This document shows, piece by piece, positions 27,067 through 36,353 of a DNA stretch of 64,000 bases; the stretch's first letter is position 1, and every line of letters begins with the position of its first letter. The DNA comes from Egicoccus halophilus (GTDB taxonomy: Bacteria > Actinomycetota > Nitriliruptoria > Nitriliruptorales > Nitriliruptoraceae). Location: NCBI RefSeq assembly GCF_004300825.1, contig NZ_CP036250.1, positions 2,232,001 through 2,296,000 on the forward strand. The letters run 5' to 3'. The position numbers and the translations under genes are program-made. Below the pieces are notes generated by a model, which saw only the letters and a program-made list of their open reading frames with translations, was not told the DNA's origin and searched no databases.

Positions 27067-27963
27067 TCAGGCGCGACCGCGCAGGAAGCGTTCGATCTCG
27101 GCCGCGAGTTCGTCCGCCGAGGGCACCTGCACCTCGTCGAGCTGGTGCCTGCCGGCGTCGACGTCGGCGAGGCGCTCCGCCTCGAGCTCGGCGTCGTAGA
27201 GCCGCTCGAGCTGACGGACGTGCTCGGTGACCTCGTCCGAGGACGCGGCCGCCAGGTCCAGCTTCGCCCGGTTGTCCTCGGCCGCCTCGTCGAAGGCGGA
27301 CAGATCCACCGGGGTGCCGAGATAGCCGGTGAACCGTTCCAGCAGGGCGCGCGCCCCCTCCGGATAGTCCCCGGCGATGTAGTGCGGGATGCGGGCCCAC
27401 AGACCCACCGTGGTGATCCCCGCATCGGCGAGCAACGCCTCCATGGCGGACTGGCACGAGGCGGGCACGACCAGCTGCTCGTGGGCACGTCCCATCCGGT
27501 CGAGCAGACCCGTGTCGTTCGAGGTCACCAGCAGCTGCACCGGACGGGTGTGCGGGATCGGTCCGGGCACGGCGCCCAGGCCGACGTAGCGCGTGGCACC
27601 GAAGCGGCGGGCCAGCGCGAGCAGGTCGCGTCCGAGTCGCTGCCAGCCGAGGTCCGGTTCCTGCCCGGTCACCAGCAGCAGGGCCGGCCCACTGGTGGGA
27701 CGCAGCGCCTCCACGGTCAACTCCGGCCACACGGGGCTGGCGAGTTGACCGCGGTCGATCGCCAGCTGCGGGCGGCGGTCGCGGTAGTCGTACAACGCAT
27801 CGCTGTCGAAGGTGCCGATGCGTTGCGGTTCGGCCACCTCCCGCAGGGCGTCCGCCGCGGCGGTGCCGCCCTCACCGGCGTCGGTCCAGCCGTCCAGGGA
27901 CAGCACCAGGACCGGGTCCGGGCCCAGGTCGAGCCCGTCTGCGTCGAGTCGTAGGAGTTCCAT
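27067..27963 (-). CDS. PAC2-family protein (proteasome-assembly-chaperone-like)
   Basis: 298 residues. The opening VLVLSLDGWTDAGEGGTAAADAL, the DYRDRRPQLAIDRGQ stretch and later GLGAVPGPIPHTRP are typical of the PAC2 superfamily found in proteasome-bearing actinobacteria. The C-terminal 80 residues are a charged coiled coil (ELEAERLADVDAG). The bacterial proteins have no settled function; links to the Pup-proteasome system are inferred from phylogenetic distribution. No proteasome genes are in this window. It is divergent from the methyltransferase at 28091. Confidence 0.85.
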   Translation of the reverse strand: MELLRLDADGLDLGPDPVLVLSLDGWTDAGEGGTAAADALREVAEPQRIGTFDSDALYDYRDRRPQLAIDRGQLASPVWPELTVEALRPTSGPALLLVTGQEPDLGWQRLGRDLLALARRFGATRYVGLGAVPGPIPHTRPVQLLVTSNDTGLLDRMGRAHEQLVVPASCQSAMEALLADAGITTVGLWARIPHYIAGDYPEGARALLERFTGYLGTPVDLSAFDEAAEDNRAKLDLAAASSDEVTEHVRQLERLYDAELEAERLADVDAGRHQLDEVQVPSADELAAEIERFLRGRA

Positions 27964-28090
27964 GCCGTCACCGTAGCCGGCAGCCTCCACCGGCTGACCG
28001 TCACCTTGCGTCCCTCTGCCGCAACCACGGCTGTGCGACCCTGCCGGGGAGGCATCCGACGCCGCCGGCAGGACCAAGGACATCACCGCT

Positions 28091-29308
28091 GTGAGCGAAC
28101 TCGACGAGACCACCGCACGCTGGTTGGTCGCCGACGGTCGGGAGGCGGTCGACGCGGTCACGGCCGCCCTCGACGCGGGCGAGGACGAACTGCGCGTGCT
28201 CGAGCGGCTGCGGGGCAGCGGGCTCGACGCCGCACGGACCGCCGCGGTGCTCGGCGCCGCCGGGGCCCGGCGGCGGGCACGTGGGCGCTGGCCCGACGCC
28301 GAGCGGTTGTTGTTCACCCGCGAGGCGCTCGAGCAGGCCAGCGACCCGCAGGTCAGCGACTGGCGGACGCGACGGCTGGCTGGTCGCGTCGTCTGGGACC
28401 TGTGCGCGGGCTGCGGCGGGGACACGCTGGCCGCGGCCCGCCACGGTGCAGCGGTCACGGCCGTCGACCGCGACGCCGGCCGACTGGTGCTGCTGGCCCA
28501 CAACGCGGCGGTGACCGGGGTCGAGGTGGAACTGCGGCGTGCCGACGTCCTCGACGTGGACGTACCCGCGGGTGCGCTCGTCCACGTCGATCCGGGGCGT
28601 CGGCGCGAGGGCCGGCGGGTGCGTCGGCTCGCCGAGCATCTGCCACCCGTCGGCGCCGTCTGGGCCGCCCACGGGCGAGACCGCGGGATCGCGGTCGTGC
28701 TGTCCCCGGCGGTCGCGCTCGACGACCCGGACCTGCCGACCGCGGCCGAACTCGAGTTCGTGCAGGTCGGCGACGACCTGCGCGAGGCGGTGGCGTGGGG
28801 CCACGAACTGCGCTCGCCCGGGGTGCGCGCACGGGCCACGCTGCTGCCGGAGGGCCACACCCGCGTGCGGACAGGGGGAGCCCGCAGCCGGCGACCGGTC
28901 GGCCCACCCGGCGCGTTCCTCGTCGAGGTCGCCCCGGCCGCGGTGCGTGCCCGGCTGCACGATCAGATCGGTGCGGAGATCGGGGCACACCGGCTCGCCG
29001 ACGGGCGGGCACTGCTGACCTCCGACGAGCTGCCCCCCGCCAGCCCCTGGTACCGCGTCCGTCCCGTCCATGCCGTCCTGCCTGTCCGCCCCAAGGTGGT
29101 GCGCCGGTGGCTACGGGAGGCGGACCCCGACGTGGTCGAACTCGTCGCACACGGCCTGCCCCTGGACGTCGGCGCGTGGTGGCGCGCGCTGGGGCGGCCA
29201 CCGCGCGGTCCGGCGGGCTGGCGTATCGAACTGGTGCGCACGGACGACGGGGGACGCGTACTGGTGACGCGGGCTGCCGCCGGGTCCGCAGCCCGGACAG
29301 TAGGTTGA
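28091..29308 (+). CDS. THUMP-like-domain class I methyltransferase
   Basis: 405 residues. A helical N-terminal domain leads to a Rossmann methyltransferase core with SAM-binding DLCAGCGGDTLAAARHG, AVDRD and HVDPGRR (motif IV region). The C-terminal 90 residues match the THUMP-like domain found after such cores in actinobacterial proteins. The probable target is an RNA base or other nucleic acid, but no substrate is established. GTG 28091 is used; AAGGA lies 13 bases upstream. The C-terminus is Gly/Arg-rich. Confidence 0.85.
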   Translation: MSELDETTARWLVADGREAVDAVTAALDAGEDELRVLERLRGSGLDAARTAAVLGAAGARRRARGRWPDAERLLFTREALEQASDPQVSDWRTRRLAGRVVWDLCAGCGGDTLAAARHGAAVTAVDRDAGRLVLLAHNAAVTGVEVELRRADVLDVDVPAGALVHVDPGRRREGRRVRRLAEHLPPVGAVWAAHGRDRGIAVVLSPAVALDDPDLPTAAELEFVQVGDDLREAVAWGHELRSPGVRARATLLPEGHTRVRTGGARSRRPVGPPGAFLVEVAPAAVRARLHDQIGAEIGAHRLADGRALLTSDELPPASPWYRVRPVHAVLPVRPKVVRRWLREADPDVVELVAHGLPLDVGAWWRALGRPPRGPAGWRIELVRTDDGGRVLVTRAAAGSAARTVG

Positions 29309-29393
29309 CGGACCCGGTGACCCCGATGGCGTCCCGGTCCTTGGTCCGCGCCAGCTGCGTCGGAGGGCCGGGCAGGGCAGGTAGGCTGGAGCC

Positions 29394-29657
29394 ATGGACG
29401 AGACGACGTTTCCCGCTGGCGGCACCGCACTCGCGGACGTGCCGCCCCGCCGCTCCTGCACGCGCTGCGATGGTGAGCAGCACCTGATCGGGGGCATGAC
29501 CGGCCTCGGCAAGTACCGCTGCGAACAGTGCGAGATGGCGGTGGGCTTCGACCTCGAAGCCGAGCCGTCGGAGTTCCTGCTCGACCGGGGACTTCCCAGC
29601 CGTTACACCAAGGACGTGTTCGGCTCGCGGCTCACGGTCCCGGAGCAGCGGCTGTAG
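29394..29657 (+). CDS. Small zinc-ribbon protein, 87 aa
   Basis: It carries two CxxC knuckles, Cys22/Cys25 (SCTRCDG) and Cys43/Cys46 (YRCEQCE), spaced as in a zinc ribbon. They are followed by a conserved-looking tail with a SRYTKDVFGSRLTVPEQRL ending. No function is assigned; such small ribbon proteins occur widely in actinobacteria. ATG 29394 follows GGCTGGAG. It lies 37 bases before the RNase HI gene, whose product also begins with a zinc ribbon. Confidence 0.78.
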   Translation: MDETTFPAGGTALADVPPRRSCTRCDGEQHLIGGMTGLGKYRCEQCEMAVGFDLEAEPSEFLLDRGLPSRYTKDVFGSRLTVPEQRL

Positions 29658-29694
29658 ACCGGCCGGGTTCCGGACGCCACTAAGCTGTCAGGTC

Positions 29695-30369
29695 ATGGCC
29701 GATTCCTCCCTGACCTGCACCGCCTGTGGCGAAGGCTTCACGCCGTCGCCCGACCTGCTGGAGCGCTTCCCGGGCTGGACACCCAGTCAGTGCCCGCGGT
29801 GCTACCGCGGTGCGCGTCGGCGTACCGGCAAGGGCGCCGGTGGCCCGGCGGCCCGTGGTGGGGGATCGGCGTCGTCGCGCGCGGGTGAGCAGGCGCTGAC
29901 CCTGGCCGAGGTGCTGGCCCGCTACGACGGTGGGCCGGACACGGGCGTGTTCACCGACGGCGCTGCCAGCCCGAACCCCGGACCCGGTGGTTGGGGCGCC
30001 GTCTACGTCGTCGACGGCGAGGTGATCGCGACCGACCGTGGTGCCGAGGCGCACACGACCAACAACCGCATGGAACTCACGGCCCTGCTGCACGGCGTCG
30101 AGCTGGTACCGGCCGGCACCCCGGCCGTGGTGTACTCGGACTCGAACCTCGCCGTGCGCACGGTCAACGAGTGGGCCGCCGGGTGGGCGGCGCGTGGCTG
30201 GCGGCGCAAGACCGGGCCGGTCGAGAACCTGGACCTCGTGCAGCCGCTGTACGAAGCGGTCCGCGCCCGGCCCGAACTCGAACTGCGCTGGATCAAGGCG
30301 CACGCGGGCAACCGGTGGAACGAGTACGCCGACAGTCTCGCGACCGCGTACGCCCGCGAGCAGCTCTGA
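29695..30369 (+). CDS. Ribonuclease HI with N-terminal zinc ribbon
   Basis: 224 residues. Residues 8-36 hold four cysteines (C8, C11, C33, C36) forming a probable zinc ribbon, followed by a Gly/Arg/Ala linker. The RNase H domain starts near residue 83 with FTDGAASPNPGPGGWGA, then NRMEL, YSDSNLAV and KAHAGNRWNEYAD. The four acidic catalytic residues (D, E, D, D) are all present, so it should cleave RNA in RNA-DNA hybrids. The zinc ribbon may replace the hybrid-binding domain of other RNases H. Confidence 0.92.
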   Translation: MADSSLTCTACGEGFTPSPDLLERFPGWTPSQCPRCYRGARRRTGKGAGGPAARGGGSASSRAGEQALTLAEVLARYDGGPDTGVFTDGAASPNPGPGGWGAVYVVDGEVIATDRGAEAHTTNNRMELTALLHGVELVPAGTPAVVYSDSNLAVRTVNEWAAGWAARGWRRKTGPVENLDLVQPLYEAVRARPELELRWIKAHAGNRWNEYADSLATAYAREQL

Positions 30370-30431
30370 GTCGAAGAGCGGCACACGTCCAGCCCGCCAC
30401 CGTCCGCCGACCGACCGACGGAAGGACGCAC

Positions 30432-31034
30432 GTGCACGAGGATCGGCCACACGACCCGGACGCCGACCACGGCGCCGAACAGTTGCGCGCACGCGTCGCG
30501 GCCACCGTCCGCGAACTACGGACCCGTTCCGGTCGCAGCCTCGCGGACGTCTCCGGTGCGGCCGGGATCGGCAAGTCGACCCTGCACGCCATCGAGGCCG
30601 GGGACGCCAATCCGGGCATCGAGACCCTGTGGGCGCTCGCCCGGGCCCTGGGCGTCCCCTTCGGCGCCCTGCTCGAGCCGCAGCTGCCGGCCGTCCGGGT
30701 GCTGCGCGCCGCCGATGCCCCCCGGCTGCGCAGCGAGCGGTCCAACCTCGAGGCACGGGTCCTGCTGAGCACCAGTCAGCTCGCGCGGGTGGAGTTGTCG
30801 GTCCTGGAGCTGGACCCGGCCGGTCCCGGCGACCCGGACGGCAACGCCGATCCACACACGGCCGGCACCGTGGAACACGTCCTGGTGACCTCGGGCCGGC
30901 TACGGGTCGGCCCGGTCGACGCGCTGGTCGACCTCGAGGTCGGCGACCTGGCCACCTTCCCCGGGGACGTCGCCCACCGCTACGAAGCCCGTTCGGCCGG
31001 GACCCGGGCGGTGCTCCTCGTCGAATACACCTGA
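30432..31034 (+). CDS. XRE-family regulator with C-terminal cupin domain
   Basis: 200 residues. The helix-turn-helix spans roughly residues 20-75 (SLADVSGAAGIGKSTLHAIEAGDANPGIETL). The C-terminal part is a cupin with EHVLVTSGRLRVG and FPGDVAHRYEA, the usual sensor domain of this class. Such proteins often repress genes for amino-acid or amine metabolism in response to a bound small ligand. GTG 30432 follows GAAGGA. The divergence of function from the DrrAB-type exporter 100 bases downstream is unclear; it may regulate it. Confidence 0.88.
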   Translation: MHEDRPHDPDADHGAEQLRARVAATVRELRTRSGRSLADVSGAAGIGKSTLHAIEAGDANPGIETLWALARALGVPFGALLEPQLPAVRVLRAADAPRLRSERSNLEARVLLSTSQLARVELSVLELDPAGPGDPDGNADPHTAGTVEHVLVTSGRLRVGPVDALVDLEVGDLATFPGDVAHRYEARSAGTRAVLLVEYT

Positions 31035-31133
31035 GGTCGCCACACCTGCCTGCGCACCACCACCGCCCCGCACCACCGCATTCTCCGCTTCCGGCGCGTT
31101 GCTGGACGCGCCCCCCCGGTTCCAGGAGTCGAC

Positions 31134-32116
<983 letters not shown>

Positions 32117-32120
<4 letters not shown>

Positions 32121-32929
32121 GCGCCGCGGAGCACGACGCCGTCCCCGTCGAGCGTCACCGCGTGCTGTTGGCCGCCCGTGACGCCTGGACGCTGACCAAG
32201 CGCAACCTGCGGCACTTCCAGCGCAAGCCCCGGCTGCTGGTGTTCTCGACCATCCAGCCGATCATGTTCGTGGTGCTGTTCTCGGCCGTCTTCGGTGGTG
32301 TCGCCGGTGATGCGCTGCCCGGGGACGTCAGCTACCTCGACTTCCTGCTGCCGGGCATCTTCGTGCAGTCGGCGGCGTTCCGTTCCACCCAGACCGCGGT
32401 CGGACTCGCCGAGGACCTCGAGCAGGGCGTCATCGACCGGTTCCGGTCGATGCCGATGTCCCGGCAGGCCGTGCTGGCCGGGCGCACCTTCGCGGACCTG
32501 ACCCGCAACCTGGCCGTGCTGCTGCTGATGACCGCGGTCGGCTACCTGCTGGGCTTCCGGTTCACGCAGGGGCTGTTGGCCGCACTCGGGGCGCTGGCCG
32601 TCGTCGGGCTGTTCGGCTTCGTCCTGAGCTGGATCTTCACCTACGTGGCCTTGGCCGTGCCCGGCGCGGAGGCCGCCCAGACGGCGGGCTTCGTCACCGT
32701 GTTCCCGTTGGTGTTCGCCAGTTCGATCTTCGTCCCGGTCGAGACCATGCCGGACTGGTTGCGTGGGTTCGCGGCCAACAGTCCGGTGACGGTGACCGCG
32801 GACGCGGCCCGGGCACTGTCCATCGGCGGTCCGACCCTGCGGCCGGTGCTGCTGACCCTGGCATGGGCGACGGCGATCCTCGCCATCGCCGTTCCGGCCT
32901 CCGTACGTCGCTACCGACGCATTTCCTAG
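32117..32929 (+). CDS. DrrB-type ABC exporter permease
   Basis: 270 residues and six membrane helices of the ABC-2 family. DAWTLTKRNLRHFQRKPRLLVFSTIQPIMFVVLFSAVFGG and DLEQGVIDRFRSMPMSR are classic DrrB features. The ATG overlaps the ATPase stop (ATGA). Together the pair would export hydrophobic compounds. It ends at TAG 32929, followed by 171 bases with no gene seen before the next start. Confidence 0.92.
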
Positions 32930-33100
32930 GAGGCCACGGTGGTCCACCGGTCGGGGTGGTGGTCGCCCGTCGCTGGTGACCGTCCGGCCCTCGGGTTCGC
33001 CGGGACCGGCCAACGGACAGGAGACGACGCTGGTCGCCGGCCCGATCGCGACGGAATCTGTTCGCCACGCGGAGGAACCCAGACGTAAGGAGCGCACGCC

Positions 33101-33376
33101 ATGATGGGCATCATCGCCTTTCTCCTCATCGGCATCATCGCCGGCTACCTCGGTCGGCTGATCATGCCGGGCAAGCAGAAGATGGGCTTCGTCGGCACCG
33201 CCGTCCTCGGCATGGTGGGATCGGTCGTCGGTGGTGTGCTCGGCTCGCTGATCACCGGGGACGGACTGCAGCTCGGCGCCGCGGGCATCCTGGGGTCGAT
33301 CATCGGCGTCCTCATCGTGCTGTTCATCGTCGACCGCACCGGCTCGCGAGACAGCACCGGCGCCCGACGCACCTGA
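33101..33376 (+). CDS. GlsB/YeaQ/YmgE-family small membrane protein
   Basis: 91 residues with three hydrophobic segments rich in Gly (LLIGIIAGYLGRLIMPGKQKMGFVGTAVLGMVGSVVGGVLG). This is the transglycosylase-associated protein family, small stress-linked inner-membrane proteins whose molecular role is unknown. ATG 33101 follows AAGGAG; ATG 33104 is an equally possible start. A 43-residue acidic protein is encoded 29 bases downstream with its own strong ribosome-binding site. Confidence 0.88.
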   Translation: MMGIIAFLLIGIIAGYLGRLIMPGKQKMGFVGTAVLGMVGSVVGGVLGSLITGDGLQLGAAGILGSIIGVLIVLFIVDRTGSRDSTGARRT

Positions 33377-33405
33377 GTCAGATCCACCCCGTCGAAGGAG
33401 ACGCG

Positions 33406-33537
33406 ATGTCCGAGCACCCGCAGCCGACGGACGAGGAGCACGACGGCCAGCCGGCTCCCGAAACGCAGCCCGACGACTACACCGCCCAGCCTGGCGAGGA
33501 CAGCGGTGGTCCGGCACCGGACCACGACGACCGCTGA
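33406..33537 (+). CDS. Small acidic, Pro/Asp-rich protein, 43 aa
   Basis: A short frame from ATG 33406 to TGA 33537, preceded by GAAGGAG at five bases. The product (SEHPQPTDEEHDGQPAPE and a similar second half) is disordered, very acidic and has no hydrophobic segment. It probably forms an operon with the GlsB-like gene and is followed at once by a 17-base-pair hairpin terminator, which supports it as a real transcript end. No family is recognised. Confidence 0.62.
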   Translation: MSEHPQPTDEEHDGQPAPETQPDDYTAQPGEDSGGPAPDHDDR

Positions 33538-33550
33538 GACGGCGAGGTTC

Positions 33551-33588
33551 CCGAGGAGGACCGTCCCACGGGGGGCGGTCCTCCTCGG
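33551..33588 (+). terminator. Strong hairpin terminator
   Basis: CCGAGGAGGACCG pairs perfectly with CGGTCCTCCTCGG. Inner TCCC/GGGG pairing extends it to 17 base pairs with an ACGG loop, 13 bases after the stop at 33537. Confidence 0.8.
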
Positions 33589-33775
33589 TGTCGGTCGACG
33601 TGCGCCGTCCGGACCCTGCGACCGGGGTAGGAGGTGGTTCCCCCCGTGCGGCCCGCGCGACACCGCAACACCTGTCCTGTGCTTCCGCTGAGATCGGCCG
33701 TCCGGACACTGGCCGCTGGCTAGCGTGCCGAGCGGTCGGCGGCGGGTCGGCTGCGGCGGGAAGGACCGGGACGGC

Positions 33776-34753
33776 ATGCGGGTCGAACGGGTACCACGCC
33801 GGCGCATGCGCGCCACCAAGCTGCTGATCCTGGCCGCGGCGGTGCTGCTCGCGCCCGTGCCGTGGGTCCACCTGGTCGACGACAGCCCTCCGGGCAACGC
33901 CTGGCGGCTCGACGGCCGACTGGTGGTGCAGGGACGCCTCGTCGACCCGCCCGGACGCTGGTCGTGGCTGACGGTCGGGCGGCCGCCGATGGCGGTCGAG
34001 GTGCTGGCCGACCGCCTCGTCGACACCGGCCACACCCGCGACATGCGCGCCGCCGCCGACGCGCAACGCCCACGGGTGAACGAGCCCGCCGCGGTGGCCG
34101 TCGGCCTGTCGCGTGCCGGTCGCGACATCGCCTTCGGCCTGCTGGTCGAAGCCGTGGGACCGACGCAGGGCTACCTGCCCGACCAGCTCGTCGTCACCCG
34201 GATGAACGGGGTCGACCTCGTCGACCGTGCGGCGTGGCAGGAGGCGGTGGGCAAGGCGCAGCGGCCGGTGGTCTTCTCCGGAGCCGACGGACGGACCTAC
34301 GCCGCGCCAGGGCCGTTGCTGCCGTTCGAGCAGATCCACGTGGTCGACCTGGCTCCCGGCGATCTCGACGCCGCGATCGGCGGCCAGCTCGCGAGCCTCG
34401 CGCCGGTGGGGTGGTTCCGTGACCTCGCGCTCGGCCGCTCACACGGCCTGATGATCGCGCTGATGAGCTACGCCGACGCCTCAGGGCACGATCTCGCGCA
34501 CGGCCGGCACGTGGCCGGCACCGGGGGTATCCGTGGTGACGGGACGGTCACCCGGATCGGCGGACTGGAGGCCAAGGCGACCGCGGCACGCAACCGTGGC
34601 GCGGACGTGCTGCTGTTCCCGGCGGCGCAGGCGCACGAGTTGGCCGACTTCGCCTCGGGCCGCATGCGGCTGCTACCGGTCGAGACGATCGACGACGCCA
34701 TCCGGCTCCTCGACGCCTCGGGTGCCGCCACGCCCGGTCTGCCGGTGAACTGA
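33776..34753 (+). CDS. Membrane-anchored Lon-like (S16) serine protease
   Basis: 325 residues. One N-terminal membrane helix follows a basic n-region, then a PDZ-like middle (LLVEAVGPTQGYLPDQLVVTRMNGVDL) and a C-terminal Lon proteolytic domain. The catalytic dyad is visible: Ser222 in GRSHGL and Lys267 in GGLEAKATAARNRGADVLLFPA. The layout is that of the YlbL/Rv3194-type extracytoplasmic PDZ-Lon proteases, which lack the AAA+ domain. A few core positions differ from consensus (Arg-Ser-His instead of Pro-Ser-Ala). ATG 33776 follows GGGAAGGACC. Substrates are unknown. Confidence 0.85.
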   Translation: MRVERVPRRRMRATKLLILAAAVLLAPVPWVHLVDDSPPGNAWRLDGRLVVQGRLVDPPGRWSWLTVGRPPMAVEVLADRLVDTGHTRDMRAAADAQRPRVNEPAAVAVGLSRAGRDIAFGLLVEAVGPTQGYLPDQLVVTRMNGVDLVDRAAWQEAVGKAQRPVVFSGADGRTYAAPGPLLPFEQIHVVDLAPGDLDAAIGGQLASLAPVGWFRDLALGRSHGLMIALMSYADASGHDLAHGRHVAGTGGIRGDGTVTRIGGLEAKATAARNRGADVLLFPAAQAHELADFASGRMRLLPVETIDDAIRLLDASGAATPGLPVN

Positions 34754-34896
34754 GCGCGCTTGTCGGTCACCGGCGCGGCCAGCTTGAGCCGGTGCGCGGG
34801 CAGACCCCACCGCCGCGTTCGACGCTCCGGTCCCGTGCGGCCGGTGCCGAAGCTCCGGGGGCGACCACGTCACGGTCGTCACTCGGAGGTCGGGAC

Positions 34897-35724
34897 ATGG
34901 GACGTCGTCGTCTGTTGTTGGTGGTCACCCTGTTGATCGGCATGGTGGGCTCGGTGGGCACGGGTGCGTCCGCGAGCACCGCGGCCCGCGGCAGCTTCTC
35001 GTGGAACGACCCGGATCCGGCTCTGGTGACGGCCTCGGTCGCCGCCGGCCGGGACGAGCTGTGGGTCCACGTGCGGCCGGGGACGGTCCGCTCGGGTGGG
35101 TTGCGCGCGACCGCAGCAGCCGGCCAGCGCGCCGGAGTCCGGGTCGCGGCGCTGGGCGGCGACCCGAACTGGGCCGACCGGGGACGCGCCGCCGCGCTGG
35201 CGTGGGTGTCGGAGGTGGCGGCCGCTGACGGCGTCGATCACGTCGTGCTCGACATCGAGCCCTACCTGCTGCCGGAGTGGTCGCGCAGCGCCAGCTCGCA
35301 GCGCAAGCTCGTCGATCGGTTCGTCGGCACCCTGGCGGAGGCGAAGAAGCGCGCAGGCAGCGACCAGCTGACGGTCGCGATCCCGTTCTGGTTCGACGAG
35401 ATCCCCGCCTCGACGGGACGGGGCACGCTGCTCGACCAGGTCGCCGCCGTCGCCGACGGCCTGCTCGTCATGGCCTACCGCGACACGCCGCAGGCGCAGG
35501 TGCAGCTCGTGGGGGAGGAGCGGCGGGTCGCCGCGGCGACCGGCACCCGGCTGTGGGTCGCCCTCGAGTTGACGGCCCAGGACCCGGCGTACATCAGCTA
35601 CCACGGACGCCCACGCGCCGAGGTCGACCGGGCCGTGGCACACCTCGAGAGCGCCCTGGGCGAGGACCGGATGTTCGCCGGGACCGTGCTGCACACGCTG
35701 GAGGCCTACCAGGCGATGCGCTGA
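34897..35724 (+). CDS. Secreted TIM-barrel-like protein, possible glycoside hydrolase
   Basis: 275 residues. A Sec signal peptide (GRRRLLLVVTLLIGMVGSVG, cleavage near ASA) precedes a domain with repeated strand-helix units. VDHVVLDIEPYLLPEW resembles the catalytic-strand motif of GH18-like barrels, and LTVAIPFWFDEI and DGLLVMAYRDT fit later barrel strands. The overall pattern suggests an extracellular sugar-acting enzyme or an inactive relative; I cannot name the family with confidence. ATG 34897 follows GGAGGT at six bases. Confidence 0.72.
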   Translation: MGRRRLLLVVTLLIGMVGSVGTGASASTAARGSFSWNDPDPALVTASVAAGRDELWVHVRPGTVRSGGLRATAAAGQRAGVRVAALGGDPNWADRGRAAALAWVSEVAAADGVDHVVLDIEPYLLPEWSRSASSQRKLVDRFVGTLAEAKKRAGSDQLTVAIPFWFDEIPASTGRGTLLDQVAAVADGLLVMAYRDTPQAQVQLVGEERRVAAATGTRLWVALELTAQDPAYISYHGRPRAEVDRAVAHLESALGEDRMFAGTVLHTLEAYQAMR

Positions 35725-35840
35725 GCTCCGGTCGCCGCAAGCGTCAGGGGAGACGACCTCCCGCGTCGAGTACCGTGCGCCGGCCCACCGAGGACGTCGA
35801 TGGGCCGGCGCAGTGGTCGCGGTGGTCGGAGGTCGACAGC

Positions 35841-36212
35841 GTGTACGAGGTCCGCGAATCAGCCGTGGCGGGGCGGGGACTATTCGCCACCGAACACATC
35901 CCGGCCGAGACGATGCTCATGCAGGCGCCGGTGCTGGTCGTCCCGGGGGAGCAGCGCGCCGCGCTGCGCGAGACGCGGGTCGACGACTACGTCTACGAGT
36001 GGGACGACGACGGCTCCGCCGGGCTGGTGCTCGGGGTGTCGTCGATGTGCAACCACGCCAGCGACCCCAACGCCTACCTGTGGCTGGTGCCCGACACCGA
36101 GTCGGCCGAGCTGTGGTCGGTGCGCGCGATCGCCCCGGACGAGGAGATCACGGTCTCCTACCGCGCCGAGGGCGGGGGCGACCTCTGGTTCGACGTGGTC
36201 GAGGACGCCTGA
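35841..36212 (+). CDS. SET-domain protein
   Basis: 123 residues, a minimal SET domain. VRESAVAGRGLFATEHIPAETML is the SET-N motif, MCNHASDPNAYLWLV corresponds to the conserved NHxxxPN SAM-binding knot, and IAPDEEITVSY gives the catalytic tyrosine region. Such bacterial proteins are presumed lysine methyltransferases, with unknown targets. GTG 35841 is preferred because GGAGG lies 8 bases upstream. GTG 35775 would add 22 unconserved residues. A 12-base-pair hairpin follows at 36223. Confidence 0.85.
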   Translation: MYEVRESAVAGRGLFATEHIPAETMLMQAPVLVVPGEQRAALRETRVDDYVYEWDDDGSAGLVLGVSSMCNHASDPNAYLWLVPDTESAELWSVRAIAPDEEITVSYRAEGGGDLWFDVVEDA

Positions 36213-36222
36213 CCGGGAGGAC

Positions 36223-36261
36223 GGCGCAGGACGGGCCGGCGTCGGCGCCGCCCGTCGCGCC
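36223..36261 (+). terminator. Hairpin terminator after the SET-domain gene
   Basis: GGCGC and GACGGGC on the left pair with GCCCGTC and GCGCC on the right, 12 base pairs with a two-base bulge and 13-base loop, 11 bases after the stop. Confidence 0.5.
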
Positions 36262-36281
36262 GTGACGGCGTCCGTCGATCC

Positions 36282-36326
36282 TTGCCGTTGTGTATAAGGT
36301 CTGCTACACCTTGTTGTATTCCAAGG
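36282..36326 (+). promoter_or_regulatory. AT-rich promoter/operator region of the ABC-XRE operon
   Basis: A local AT-rich island in very GC-rich DNA. TTGCCG (36282) with TACACC (36305) at 17 bases is a weak promoter match. GTTGTGTATAAGG (36287) and GTTGTATTCCAAGG (36313) are direct repeats, and AAGGT(N7)ACCTT (36296-36312) is an inverted repeat. The operon's last gene encodes an 80-residue XRE regulator, a reasonable candidate to bind here. Confidence 0.5.
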
Positions 36327-36353
36327 ATTCGTCGAGCGCAGGGAGGTCCACGC

